Made by a program: the position numbers and the translations under genes. A stretch of DNA of 64,000 nt from Desulfosudis oleivorans (GTDB lineage: Bacteria; Desulfobacterota; Desulfobacteria; Desulfobacterales; SURF-7): the NCBI GenBank assembly GCA_020723325.1, contig DYJD01000003.1:318421-382420 (forward strand), read 5' to 3'. Shown one piece after another: positions 17,196 through 26,980 of this stretch. How positions within the stretch are numbered: the stretch's first letter is position 1; each line of letters opens with the position of its first letter. The notes under the pieces were generated by a model. That model did not search any database. It was given only the letters and a program-made list of their open reading frames with translations, and was not told the DNA's origin.

Positions 17196-20100
17196 TTACG
17201 GTGTACAATCAAAGCCGGCGGTGCTGCCGGCCATGCCCTTGAGCACCCACTGGTTGATGTATCCGGTTTTCCCTTTGCTATCCCCTTCCAATTTCCCGCA
17301 ATCCTCAGGACCGTTCATGTCCTCGTCCGAGCAGGACAGATGGAAAAGGGATTCACCGATTTTAGTGCTGGTGCCGGCTTTGTAAATTTCCCAGATAACG
17401 TCATTGGGGGCTCCGGCGTAGCCGCTCACGGTCACTTCCTCACCGATGTCAATATTATCGATGTCAGCCAAGAGCGTACTGCCCACCGCGCCTTTATAGG
17501 CCTTGATACGGATGGATTGTGTACCGGCCCACATCATTGCCAGTTCATCGATGGGTTTGACAGATTTGCAATCCCAACCTGTTGAACCAGGATTGTATTT
17601 CACGGAACAACCCTCAAGGAAGTTGATCATGATGGAATACTGGTTGGCGCCGGTTTTGGACTTTTTCTCAAACTTAAATTTGAGCTTAGCCTTTTTTCCG
17701 GCTTCGATCTGACGTTTGTCGATACCCGCTTTCCAGGCCGTAATGACAGCCGAAGGCGGTGTCGGACCAGCAGCCGGCTCGAAGATCGTATCCTTTTCAA
17801 TTGATATTTTCTTCAGCTTGCCATGTTGCGTCGGCCAGCCCAAGGTCAAGGTCTCGATGGTAATCGGGTCTTTACCGCTGTTGTAGATTTCCCATTCGAT
17901 CTCGTCCGAACCCTTTTTGTCTACTTTGATTGTCGATTTTCCAGTAGCAACACATTCAGGCTGGGCAAAGCTGACCGTAACGGTGGAAGAATCAATGGCG
18001 CTGCAGGTGCCGCCATAAACAGTCTGGCCGCTGACCGTCACAAAATTCGTGGTGGTCTTGTCAATCATAGCCTTAGCGGTAAGCATGGCCTCCTTGCCCG
18101 GGGCCAAAGATGCAATGGGGCTGCCCGGGATCGGACCCAACAGGTTGTCATTGACCGTGATGTTTTGCACTGTCATCGGCCCTACATTTTTGACCACATA
18201 GGTGTATTCCACTTCAGTACCGTAGCCGAGATGGCTGCCGTCCACCAAATCCATGGAAACGATCTGAACACTTCCGAAACGATCTCCCACGGCTATTGGT
18301 TGTGAACAGGAGGTATGGATTGCAAGAGATTGAAGGACAACGCCGTTCTGAACAATGTCAAAATATGTATTGGCTTCGAGTTTATCGCCGGCTGATATGG
18401 TGAAGTGGTCGCCGATGTTGATGGATTGCGTACTCGGGGAGACCTTTACGATGTCCGCGTCCTTTTTGATCACGATTCCGATCGGTTCATTCAAGGCCGC
18501 ATCTCCACCGCAGGTCACCTTGCCGTTCTGCCAGTTGGTGGTTTTGCTGCAGTTGCCGCCCACGTATTTCAAGACCACGGATTTCAACTTGCCGTCGCCG
18601 CAATCCAGTCGGGAAGGTACGGTTATCTCACAGTTCTGGGTGCCTGGATTGGGATTGATGGCGTAGCAATTGAAGCTGCCATTGCTGTCGGTCATCCCGC
18701 CAAGCAACCATTTGTTGATATAACCGGTTTTCCCTTTGCCGTCTCCTTCCACTTTGCCGCAGTCCTCGGCACCATCCATGTCGTCATCCGAGCAGGACAG
18801 GTGGAAGGTGGACTCACCGATTTTGATGGTGGTGCCGGCTTTGAAAAGCTCCCAAATCACATCATTGGGGGAGCCGGCGTACCCATTGACGGTCACAGCC
18901 TGGCCGGGAACAATACCATCGATTTCCGCCAGCAGGGTGGACCCCGCCAAGCCCTTCCAGGCCTTAATTTTGACCGGCTCGATGCCGTTCCAAATCAGGG
19001 TGATGGAATCAATGGGCTTGGCGCATGTAAAATTGCCGGCAGGAGTTGTGGGCACCCAGCAGGATTTTGCGACGCTGAGATTACACGGCTCAAGGATAAG
19101 TCCGGCATCCCAGGTACGATCATTTTCACCGGATTGCAGGGTCGTGCAAATGGTTATGCCGGTCCCTGCTTCCGCATCACTGTCCAGGCCGTCATTTGCC
19201 CCCTCATCCATGGGGCTGAATACATAGCCGGCCGGTGCGATGAATGTAACGAAGTAGTTGCCCGGAATCAGGTGGTCAAACAGATAATTACCTGCGGCGT
19301 CCGTGGTGGTCTGGGCAACCAGGGCAGCGTTGCAGTCAAAGAGCTTGACCACGACGCCGGCAATGCCGGGCTCGCCTGCATCTTGGATGCCGTCAAAATT
19401 CAAATCCGCCCACACCAAGTCACCCAAGGAAGCTGGTTTGAAAAAGCCTGCGTCCCAGGTCCGGTCGCTCTCTTCAAAAGCCAAGGTTGTGCAGGCGGTC
19501 ATACCGGTGTTCAAGTCCGCATCGCTGTCCTGCCCGTCGTTTGTCCCTGTATGCTGCGGGCTGGCAAGATAGCCGGCCGGTTTGCCGAAGACAACATAGT
19601 AGTTGCCGGCCAGCAGGTCTTCAAAAAGGTAGAAGCCGTTTTGGTCGGTTACAGTTTCCGCCACAAGATTGCCAAGGCAATCGTATAAGGAAACGGTGAC
19701 GTTCTCAATGCCCTGTTCACCGGCATCCTGGATGCCGTCCCCATTCAGATCTTCCCACACAAAATCGCCGATTTCAGCGGTTGCGATGATGACCAGTCCG
19801 GCATCCCAGGTCAGGTCCATTGTGCCGGACAATAGGGATATTTGATCCGTATATCCGGAAGGAGACACGTCGCTGTCCACATCATCCATCCCCATGTCTT
19901 TGAAGCTGAACTCATAACCATTGGGTTTGACAAATTCAACGACATAACAACCCGGCTTGAGGTTATCAAACAGGTAGTATCCGCCGGCGTTGGTCAGTTT
20001 GGTGTCCACGGGTGTTGTCACATCCCCGCAGGCATAGAGTCTCACGGTCACGCCTTGGATGCCTGCTTCGCCAGCATCCTGGATGCCGTTCTTGTTGCCA

Positions 20101-21383
20101 TCCAACCACACAAAATCGCCTATAGCTGCCGGCTGATAAACACCGGCATCCCAGGTCAGGTCATTCTCACCGGGAGTAAGTTCGGTGCAGGCTGTTTTTC
20201 CGGTTACGGGGTCCGCATCACTGTCCTTTCCCATATCCCCCCCCTGTCCTATAGGACTGAAAAGGGAACCGGAAGGCAGGACAAATTCCACATAGTACTG
20301 TCCCGGAGTCAGATTGCTGAAGAGATAGAGGCCGTTTAAGTCCGTGGTTGTTGCGCCGACAAAATTGTTGCTACAGTCATGGAGATTGACCGTGACGCCG
20401 GGCATGCCGAGTTCGCCTGCATCCTGGATGCCGTTGGCGTTTAAATCTTTCCACACAAAATCGCCCAGCGCGGCCGGCTCGTAGATGCCTGCATCCCAGG
20501 TCAAATCCGTCTCACCCGAGCTGAGGGTGGTGCAGATAGTGCGACCGGTTGTCGGATCTGCATCACTATCCGTGGCCTCAACACCGCCTTGGTCCATAGG
20601 GCTGAATACAGCGCCCAACGGCAGCACAAATTTGATAAAATAGTCGCCGGGCGCCAGGTTTTCAAAATGGTAGAAGCCGCTTCCATCCGTTATGGTGCTT
20701 GCCTTGGGCGTTACGACATCGGCACAAGTGTACAGTTCCACGGTAACGCCGCCGAAACCGGGTTCGCCCTGGTCTTGAACACCATCCCCGTTCAGGTCAC
20801 TCCATACAAAATCGCCTATGGCCGCGGGTTTTGTTATAGCAAATACATTGCCCTTGGCGCCGCCTGAAAAATCCACCGTAAAATCACCGCTAAAAGTGGA
20901 GTTTTCACTCACCGTGACGACTCCGATATCATAGCCGCTATAGAGTGAGGCCAGTGCGCCGCCGGCCAAACTGATTCGGAAATCAAATTTATCCGTGGAA
21001 GTTGAGGAATTGTAAAAACCGAATTCCTTGACTTCGCCGGACAGCAACACCCCGGTTATCAAACCGGAGCCCGGATCCACAGTGCCTTCCAGGGTAAAAT
21101 AACCGCCGTCCACCAGGGCCCCGGTATCATTCACCCCTATGTTGATTTGCAAAGAGCCACCGGGTTGAAACAGGATCGGTGCCCCGCCTTGCACCAGTGT
21201 AATGGCAATGGGCGTGGCCTGGATTGCCAGCCTGTCGTTGGCGGCATCATATTGGGTTGTGCCGTTGCTGTCATATGCGATCATTGGAAATTTTGGACTG
21301 TTGTTGAGCAACGCCGCGGATGATATGCCGGCCAAACAAAGCATGACCATCAGCACTGTGATAAGTGAAAATATTTTTTTCAT
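17196..21383 (-). CDS. Large exported SdrD-B repeat protein with C-terminal Cys-rich domains
   Basis: ATG 21383 (MKKIFSLITVLMV) is chosen since it opens a clean signal peptide ending ISSA; an in-frame codon 21 positions upstream adds only charged residues. The protein of about 1395 residues has an N-terminal domain (25-190) homologous to the body of the PEP-CTERM protein encoded just upstream. Five SdrD B-like prealbumin modules follow, each opening with a calcium motif such as DLNGDGVQDQGEPG. The C-terminal part has two copies of a Cys-containing domain (..FHLSCSDDDMDGAEDCGK..GKTGYINKW) around a DUF11-like domain. The protein ends with no anchor motif. It is likely a secreted or surface-attached calcium-stabilised stalk. 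A REP-like element and the PEP-CTERM gene lie upstream on the same strand. Confidence 0.8.
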   Translation of the reverse strand: MKKIFSLITVLMVMLCLAGISSAALLNNSPKFPMIAYDSNGTTQYDAANDRLAIQATPIAITLVQGGAPILFQPGGSLQINIGVNDTGALVDGGYFTLEGTVDPGSGLITGVLLSGEVKEFGFYNSSTSTDKFDFRISLAGGALASLYSGYDIGVVTVSENSTFSGDFTVDFSGGAKGNVFAITKPAAIGDFVWSDLNGDGVQDQGEPGFGGVTVELYTCADVVTPKASTITDGSGFYHFENLAPGDYFIKFVLPLGAVFSPMDQGGVEATDSDADPTTGRTICTTLSSGETDLTWDAGIYEPAALGDFVWKDLNANGIQDAGELGMPGVTVNLHDCSNNFVGATTTDLNGLYLFSNLTPGQYYVEFVLPSGSLFSPIGQGGDMGKDSDADPVTGKTACTELTPGENDLTWDAGVYQPAAIGDFVWLDGNKNGIQDAGEAGIQGVTVRLYACGDVTTPVDTKLTNAGGYYLFDNLKPGCYVVEFVKPNGYEFSFKDMGMDDVDSDVSPSGYTDQISLLSGTMDLTWDAGLVIIATAEIGDFVWEDLNGDGIQDAGEQGIENVTVSLYDCLGNLVAETVTDQNGFYLFEDLLAGNYYVVFGKPAGYLASPQHTGTNDGQDSDADLNTGMTACTTLAFEESDRTWDAGFFKPASLGDLVWADLNFDGIQDAGEPGIAGVVVKLFDCNAALVAQTTTDAAGNYLFDHLIPGNYFVTFIAPAGYVFSPMDEGANDGLDSDAEAGTGITICTTLQSGENDRTWDAGLILEPCNLSVAKSCWVPTTPAGNFTCAKPIDSITLIWNGIEPVKIKAWKGLAGSTLLAEIDGIVPGQAVTVNGYAGSPNDVIWELFKAGTTIKIGESTFHLSCSDDDMDGAEDCGKVEGDGKGKTGYINKWLLGGMTDSNGSFNCYAINPNPGTQNCEITVPSRLDCGDGKLKSVVLKYVGGNCSKTTNWQNGKVTCGGDAALNEPIGIVIKKDADIVKVSPSTQSINIGDHFTISAGDKLEANTYFDIVQNGVVLQSLAIHTSCSQPIAVGDRFGSVQIVSMDLVDGSHLGYGTEVEYTYVVKNVGPMTVQNITVNDNLLGPIPGSPIASLAPGKEAMLTAKAMIDKTTTNFVTVSGQTVYGGTCSAIDSSTVTVSFAQPECVATGKSTIKVDKKGSDEIEWEIYNSGKDPITIETLTLGWPTQHGKLKKISIEKDTIFEPAAGPTPPSAVITAWKAGIDKRQIEAGKKAKLKFKFEKKSKTGANQYSIMINFLEGCSVKYNPGSTGWDCKSVKPIDELAMMWAGTQSIRIKAYKGAVGSTLLADIDNIDIGEEVTVSGYAGAPNDVIWEIYKAGTSTKIGESLFHLSCSDEDMNGPEDCGKLEGDSKGKTGYINQWVLKGMAGSTAGFDCTP

Positions 21384-21448
21384 TAGAGGCATCCTTAGAT
21401 TTAAGACGATATTATGGGCCTTGGTCTTTGTTTCGGCCTTTCTCATGT

Positions 21449-21498
21449 GTGGGAGCGGCTTCTATCCGCAATTCGGCCGAATGAAAGATGATCAAGCC
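21449..21498 (+). repeat. REP-like palindromic element, copy 1
   Basis: Contains GTGGGAGCGGCTTCTATCCG, then TTCGGCCGAA and GATGATCAAGCC. It is a divergent copy of the dispersed element found also at 27461, 38358, 39697/39725 and 44367, here directly after the stop codon of the PEP-CTERM gene. Confidence 0.7.
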
Positions 21499-21500
21499 CG

Positions 21501-22151
21501 CTATTTCTTCATTTTCCGACGCAAGCCGGTTAACCCGATTAAACCGATGCCGAGAAGAGTCATGGTGGCAGGTTCCGGCACGGGTGCGGCTTTTACATCG
21601 GCAACGCCGTATTGCCCCTGCCAATCCATGGAAAAGTTGCCTTGGAAAGGAGAAGCATCAGGATCAAAATATAATTCGCTTAGAATCAAGCCGCCGGTGG
21701 CGCCATTGCCGCCATATAAATTTGCAGCATCACCGCCGGTTATTGTAAAAAGGAATTCAAAAGGATCATCAGCCGTATTAAATCCGAAGGCCGAGAGATT
21801 TCCGGTCAGCAAAGCCCCACTCGTATGGAAGCTTGACGTTGTGCCGCCGATGGCCAGGGTTCCACCCGAAAGAGCCCCTGAATCGTTTATAGTTGCGCTC
21901 AGGCTGAAAATTCCGCCGGTGATGAGTTCTGTTATTGCAGAACCATAGGTCAGTGTTAAAGCATAGCCGCTTGCTGAAAATGTGTCGGCGACGGAATTAT
22001 AGGTAACCCCTATATTATTTAAAAAAATATCCGGGATCGGATCAAGTGTGAGATTGAGTGATGTGGCGCCGGCAGGTGCCGCCCCCAGGGTGGTCAGCAC
22101 AAGTGCTGTAAGCATGATTACAAGCTTCAATATTGTTGTTCGTTTTTTCAT
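21501..22151 (-). CDS. PEP-CTERM sorting-domain protein
   Basis: A 216-residue exported protein. It has a signal peptide (1-29, ending AGATS), a beta-rich body (30-185) and a canonical PEP-CTERM tail: VPEPATMTLLGIGLIGLTG followed by LRRKMKK. Such tails are recognised by exosortase (EpsH family) in bacteria that make exopolysaccharide; no exosortase gene lies in this window. The body is homologous to the N-terminal domain of the SdrD-B protein next door (shared NDSGAL.GG, FGF, DFSG-type motifs), so the two arose by domain duplication. The ribosome-binding site AAGGGGGC precedes the ATG. The gene is divergent from the PAS/LuxR regulator, with a dyad operator in between. Confidence 0.88.
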   Translation of the reverse strand: MKKRTTILKLVIMLTALVLTTLGAAPAGATSLNLTLDPIPDIFLNNIGVTYNSVADTFSASGYALTLTYGSAITELITGGIFSLSATINDSGALSGGTLAIGGTTSSFHTSGALLTGNLSAFGFNTADDPFEFLFTITGGDAANLYGGNGATGGLILSELYFDPDASPFQGNFSMDWQGQYGVADVKAAPVPEPATMTLLGIGLIGLTGLRRKMKK

Positions 22152-22287
22152 TTTCTTGCCCCCTTGATAGATTTGAGATTAATTTAAACCGGGCATACAA
22201 ATAAAAGCCCTCATGTGTGAACATTGTTATCGATAGTGATCAGCAAGTTAACATTTGCGCTCGACTATAACAATAATGGAAAATTTA

Positions 22288-22318
22288 GGATAAAATATGG
22301 ATAACCAATCCATATTTC
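22288..22318. promoter_or_regulatory. Dyad operator between the PEP-CTERM gene and the PAS/LuxR regulator
   Basis: Second copy of the site at 14965: GGATAAAATATGGATAAC, three bases, TCCATATT, with core ATATGGA-N7-TCCATAT (22294-22314). It is 137 bp from the PEP-CTERM start and 128 bp from the regulator start. A block ACATTGTTATC (22221-22231) lies 67 bp away, matching ACATCGTTATC 65 bp from the first copy, so the two promoter regions are homologous over about 100 bp. A further GGATGGATAAC at 22329-22339 may be an extra half-site. Confidence 0.6.
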
Positions 22319-22427
22319 TTGTTTTCTGGATGGATAACAGGCATCTTTGATTGGATTTTTTTCTTAATCGTTGACTCTTTAATGATTTTTATAGTAATTT
22401 TAACTTGATCCATAAATTTTATTATTC

Positions 22428-22445
22428 AATTGGTTGTAACCAATT
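22428..22445. promoter_or_regulatory. Perfect palindrome abutting the start codon of the PAS/LuxR gene
   Basis: AATTGGTT-GT-AACCAATT ends at the base before ATG 22446 and occupies the place where a ribosome-binding site would be; none is seen. TATTAT at 22420-22425 could be a -10 element, putting the transcript start inside the palindrome. It may serve as an operator or control translation. Confidence 0.4.
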
Positions 22446-25361
22446 ATGGAAATTACAAAACACGAATCCAACCGAAACCAAATTCTTGATCAGGGGTACG
22501 GGCCTATCATCAACGAGCTGTACAATCATATCCGTGAAATGATTTTTCTGCATGATTTGGATGGATTTTTTATCCTTACAAATCATTGTTTTGTGGAAAC
22601 CGTCGGATATTCATCTCAAGAGCTTGTCGATAAAAAGATAAGCGATTTGATGCTGGGAGAAGGTGAATTTGAATTGGAGGCGTATCTCAAGCAACTGAGC
22701 TCTGTTGGATATAACCGAGGCGTGGCCCGACTCGTGACAAAGTCAGGGACTGTCATGGTTGTAGAATATAAAAGCGTTGTTTTTGAGAGACGGCAAAATT
22801 CGAAGTGTGTCAGTGTTATTTGCCGGGATATTTCCGAACAAATCAAAATTCAGCAGGCTTTTGCGGAAAACGAAGCAGAGCTCAAGGAGAGCGAACAAAG
22901 ATTCCGCGATATTTTCGAAAACATCAATGAAGGTATTTATCTTCATGACTTAGAAGGAAATTTTATCGAAGTAAATACCTATTTCATCCAAAATATGGGC
23001 TACTCCAAAAGCGAGTTGCTGGCCAAAAATGTCCGGGATTTGATACCTGAACAATATAAACCTGAGTTTGATAATTATTTAAGACGTATAAAAACAGATG
23101 GGTATGAAAAGGGGCTGTTTAAAATTGAGACCAAGTATGGCACCCTCCATACCGTTGAGTATACCAATTCCCTTGTCCAAGGACCGGACGGCCCGATGGC
23201 GGTAAGGGGCGTGGCCCGGGATGTCACCGAGCAACTGGCGCTGCAAAAAGCCCTGAAGAACAGCCAGAAAGAGCTGACGGAAAATGAACAGAAATACCGC
23301 GATCTATTTGAAAATATCAACGCCTATATTTTTATCCATGATTTGGACGGCAATTACATTGAAACCAATGCCCATTTTTTTAAAAATATGGGCTACTCCA
23401 AAAGCGAAATGCTGACCAAAAATATCCGTGATCTGGTACCACCGGAACATGAAGCCGGTTATAGGGAATATCTCAAACGAATCAGGGCCAATGGCACTGA
23501 TGAGGGGGTGCTGACGGTGGTTTCCAAGGACGGCAGCCTCCGGGTGGCGGAATACACTAATTCCCTGATCTATGGACAAGACGGGCCTATTGCCATCAGA
23601 GGTTTGGCCCGGGACATCACCGAAGAGATCAAGGCCCGCAAGGCCTTAAAGCAAAGTGAGAACAAACTGAAGGAGAGCGAAAAAAAATATCGTGATATTT
23701 TTGAAAATATCAACGCAATCATTTATATCCATGAGTTGGACGGCAGATGCATCGAGGCCAATACTCATTTCATCAAGATGATGGGGTATTCCATCCAGGA
23801 AATTCAAACCAAGACCATAGGGGACTTGATTCCGGAAGATCACAAGCCTGGTTATGAGGAATATCTCAAACGCATACGAACCAATGGGCATGATGAGGGC
23901 ATATTAACGTTAGTAACCAAAAATTGTGAAAAACGGATCGTTGAATATACCAATTCCCTGATTCATGGGAAAAACGGCCCGGTGGCCATCCGGGGTTTGG
24001 CCCGGGACATCACGGAAGAATTCAAGGCCCGAAAAGCCTTAAAGCAAAGTGAAAACAAGCTGAGGGAAAACGAAAAAAAATACCGTGATATTTTTGAAAA
24101 TATCAACGCCTATATTTATATCCATGATCTGGACGGCAAATGCATCGAGGCCAATACCCATTTCATCAAGATGATAGGGTATTCCATCCAAGAACTTCAA
24201 GCTAAAACCATAGGGGACTTGACCCAGGAAAAACATAGGCCCAATTACGAAGAGTATCTCAAACGTATAAAAGCCAATGGGCATGATGAAGGCGCATTTA
24301 CTTTAGTAACCAAAAACGGCGAGAAACGGATCGTCGAATTTATCAGTTCCCTGATCCAGGGGGAAGACGGCCCAGTGGCCATCCGGGGCTTGGCCCGGGA
24401 TATCACCGAAGAGTTCAAGGCCCGGAAGGCCTTAAAGGCAAGCGAAAACAAGCTGAAGGAAAACGAAAAAAAATTCCGCGATATTTTTGAAAATATCAAT
24501 GAGTATATTTATCTCACGGATTTGGAGGGCAAGCTGCTCGACATGAACCCCCATTTTATTAAAAACATGGGATATTCCAAGAGCGAACTCCAAACCAAAA
24601 GTATCAAGGATTTGATGCCGGAAGAATATCGGTCTGAATTCGATAATTATCTTAAACGCATTAAAGCCCACGGCTTTGACAAGGGCTTGTTGAATGTCAT
24701 CACCAAGGGCGGCAGCACAAGAGTTGTGCATTATACGAATTCCCTGGTTCAGGGTGAAAACGGCCCCATCGCCATCAGAGGGGTGGCCCGGGATATCACC
24801 GAAGAGTTCAAGGCGCGGAATGCCCTTCAAAAAAGCGAAGAAGAACTTCGCATCGCCCGGGACAATCTGGAGCGGCGGGTGCAAGAAAGAACCAAAGAAT
24901 TACAAAGATCTAACCAACAGTTGGAAGAAAAAACCAAAAGTCTTGAAGAGGCCAATATTGCCTTGCGCGTTTTGTTGAACAAAAAAAATGAGGCTCAGCA
25001 AGAAACAGAGGAAAAGATAGTGTCCGGTATCAAAGATTTGATACTGCCGGTTTTGCGAAAGGTGAAATTGGGTGAATTAACTCCTTCTCAAAAGGGTTAT
25101 ATCGATCTGATTGAATCCAATCTGACCCAGGCCTTTACGCCTTTCGCAGTTGATATCAATTCAAAATTCTATAAGCTGACACCGGCTGAAATTCAGGTTG
25201 CCAATCTGATCAGGGAAGGAAAAGCGACCAAAGAAATTGCGCGACTCTTAAGCCTTGCCGCAAGCACCATTCATACCCATCGAGACAACATCCGCATTAA
25301 ATTGGGAATTAAAAATCGAAAAGTGAATCTTAGAACCCATCTCATTGCCATTCAAAAATAG
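22446..25361 (+). CDS. LuxR-type transcriptional regulator with six tandem PAS domains
   Basis: The 971-residue cytoplasmic protein contains six PAS/PAC units of about 125 residues (roughly 18-140, 150-270, 280-400, 410-530, 540-660, 665-790), each repeating DIFENIN..IYIHDLDG..EANTHF..MGYS and ending RGLARDITEE. Units 3-5 are especially alike at DNA level, so the array grew by recent duplication. A coiled coil follows (795-860), then a LuxR/FixJ helix-turn-helix at about 905-971 with LTPAEIQVANLIREGKATKE and STIHTHRDNIRIKLG. There is no kinase or receiver domain, so ligand or redox sensing is probably coupled directly to DNA binding. It is divergent from the PEP-CTERM gene and is the best candidate to bind the nearby dyad operators. 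Confidence 0.85.
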   Translation: MEITKHESNRNQILDQGYGPIINELYNHIREMIFLHDLDGFFILTNHCFVETVGYSSQELVDKKISDLMLGEGEFELEAYLKQLSSVGYNRGVARLVTKSGTVMVVEYKSVVFERRQNSKCVSVICRDISEQIKIQQAFAENEAELKESEQRFRDIFENINEGIYLHDLEGNFIEVNTYFIQNMGYSKSELLAKNVRDLIPEQYKPEFDNYLRRIKTDGYEKGLFKIETKYGTLHTVEYTNSLVQGPDGPMAVRGVARDVTEQLALQKALKNSQKELTENEQKYRDLFENINAYIFIHDLDGNYIETNAHFFKNMGYSKSEMLTKNIRDLVPPEHEAGYREYLKRIRANGTDEGVLTVVSKDGSLRVAEYTNSLIYGQDGPIAIRGLARDITEEIKARKALKQSENKLKESEKKYRDIFENINAIIYIHELDGRCIEANTHFIKMMGYSIQEIQTKTIGDLIPEDHKPGYEEYLKRIRTNGHDEGILTLVTKNCEKRIVEYTNSLIHGKNGPVAIRGLARDITEEFKARKALKQSENKLRENEKKYRDIFENINAYIYIHDLDGKCIEANTHFIKMIGYSIQELQAKTIGDLTQEKHRPNYEEYLKRIKANGHDEGAFTLVTKNGEKRIVEFISSLIQGEDGPVAIRGLARDITEEFKARKALKASENKLKENEKKFRDIFENINEYIYLTDLEGKLLDMNPHFIKNMGYSKSELQTKSIKDLMPEEYRSEFDNYLKRIKAHGFDKGLLNVITKGGSTRVVHYTNSLVQGENGPIAIRGVARDITEEFKARNALQKSEEELRIARDNLERRVQERTKELQRSNQQLEEKTKSLEEANIALRVLLNKKNEAQQETEEKIVSGIKDLILPVLRKVKLGELTPSQKGYIDLIESNLTQAFTPFAVDINSKFYKLTPAEIQVANLIREGKATKEIARLLSLAASTIHTHRDNIRIKLGIKNRKVNLRTHLIAIQK

Positions 25362-25898
25362 CCCAGCCTTTTTAGAGGGGCTATCGGGACCGGAGGGAAG
25401 GTTGCGTTTTCGGTCGACCGCGGCCTTCTCTCCAGGGTTCCCCTTGAACATTAAATATGGAGACGACTCAACGCAATTGTTGTTTTTTCATGACGAGCCT
25501 ACTCATAACAAAAAGGCCAAACAACTTATTGTTACGTTCATCCGGTATCCTGCAAGCGATTAAACGGATGCGGTTGCCCACCATTCCTTATCCAGATTGC
25601 CCGACTCCGTTTCACTGGACACTTTGATGCTTGCTAAGAAAGATCAGCAGGAGGCCCATATTGTCCCCCCCGAAGTCTTAACTCCCAGGTCGCAATCCGG
25701 ACTCTCCTGCTGAGGATTTATTCGACATTGAATGGCAGCGTTTCGTGTGCCTCTATTTTTCCCTTGTAGATTTGTTCACGGACCTCGTTGCCAAGCTGGG
25801 GCTTGGCGCTTCAACAAGAGAATTGATATTGAAAAATATTTCGTATCAATGCTATTTCAGGTGTGAACCGATTCAAGATACAAAAAATGAGGGAATAC
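25362..25898. other. Intergenic stretch without a recognisable gene
   Basis: No intact gene. The only structure seen is an inverted repeat, CAGCAGGAG (25648-25656) and CTCCTGCTG (25704-25712), 47 bp apart. On the minus strand 25730-25800 gives a 30-codon open tail ending LPFNVE before a stop, too short to call a gene remnant. Confidence 0.4.
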
Positions 25899-26744
25899 AT
25901 GGATGCAGCATCAATCAAGAAAATGATAAAAGACTCCGGCATTGACCTTGTCGGAATCGCCTCTGCGGAAAGTCTGATTCTGGCCAACCCGCCAAAACCG
26001 GCCACCGCCCTGATGCCTTCTGTAAAAAGCATCATCGTGATGGCCGTGGCCCAATCCCTTGGTGCAGTATACGCGCCGGATATCATGTTGTGGACCCGGA
26101 ATAAAATGCAGACATCCAGGCTTCTTGACGAAACCGCCGAAAAAGTGGCGCGTCGCCTGGAACGTGAAGGCTTTTTATCATTGCCGGTGTCATCGGATAA
26201 ACCGGTGGAAATTTTCAAAGTGAACCCCGAAACAGGAAAGCGCTTCCGTCAGACCCGGACCGTGGGCTTCCTCTCCCACAAGCATGCCGCCGTAAGCTGC
26301 GGAATGGGCCAGATCGGCATGAACAACCTGCTTCTGACACCGGAATTCGGTCCTCACCAGCGCCTATGTGCCATCGTAACTGCCGCTCCTCTTGAACCTG
26401 ATCCAAAGCAGGAACTAAGCCTTTGTAAAAATTGCCGGAAATGCATAAAGGCATGCCCGGCAGGAGCATTGACCGATTCAGGCTACAATGTGGACCCCTG
26501 TTTTGTGTATTGGACATATGGGTTCAAACAACTGACACCGTCAAGACTGCGGGACTGGCCCGGCTATTTCCGAATGCTCGCTCATCACCTGAAAAAACGC
26601 GATCTGCTGATAGAAAGCGGACAGACTTATATCACTGATGTGGACAACTGCATCGAATGCATGCGCGCCTGCCCTGTGGGAGAAAACTGGAAACCTATCC
26701 GGCCCCAACATTTACCGCAGCAAAAATCCGGCGGAACCGTTTAG
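25899..26744 (+). CDS. Double [4Fe-4S] cluster protein related to the epoxyqueuosine reductase QueG family
   Basis: ATG 25899 is preferred because GAGGG lies 5 nt upstream; earlier in-frame starts at 25863 and 25887 have no site. The product (281 residues) has an N-terminal QueG/reductive-dehalogenase-like domain (1-170) and two ferredoxin clusters: CKNCRKCIKACP near 178-189 and CIECMRACP near 250-258. QueG proper binds cobalamin and carries C-terminal HEAT repeats; these are absent here, so it is a family relative, not proven QueG. In anaerobes such proteins are often linked to corrinoid metabolism, and the acs genes lie just downstream on the other strand, but no operon link exists. Confidence 0.7.
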   Translation: MDAASIKKMIKDSGIDLVGIASAESLILANPPKPATALMPSVKSIIVMAVAQSLGAVYAPDIMLWTRNKMQTSRLLDETAEKVARRLEREGFLSLPVSSDKPVEIFKVNPETGKRFRQTRTVGFLSHKHAAVSCGMGQIGMNNLLLTPEFGPHQRLCAIVTAAPLEPDPKQELSLCKNCRKCIKACPAGALTDSGYNVDPCFVYWTYGFKQLTPSRLRDWPGYFRMLAHHLKKRDLLIESGQTYITDVDNCIECMRACPVGENWKPIRPQHLPQQKSGGTV

Positions 26745-26980
26745 TTAAGTAATAGTTGAGAGAAATCGGAATCATCGACTTCGATTTGCTCCACACATCA
26801 AGAACATTTTATTGAGTTTCATCCGGCTTGGTATCTACTGCCTCTGGCAGATCTTCGTCTGGCTTTTTTTTACAGCATCGATTGGCTTTTTAGGCCTCTT
26901 GATACATGGTTATATCTTTAAAACAATCAGATGATGTCCATGCTATTTGATTCATAGTTGTTTTCCTATTATCGTTAGGC

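Noticed and set aside
22880..24850. Regularly spaced repeats that might be taken for a CRISPR or satellite array
   Set aside because: The period of about 380 bp corresponds to the PAS/PAC units of one intact coding sequence. No CRISPR array is seen anywhere in the window.
25730..25805. Minus-strand 30-codon open tail ending in LPFNVE
   Set aside because: It is too short, preceded by a stop, and I recognise no family; chance is not excluded.
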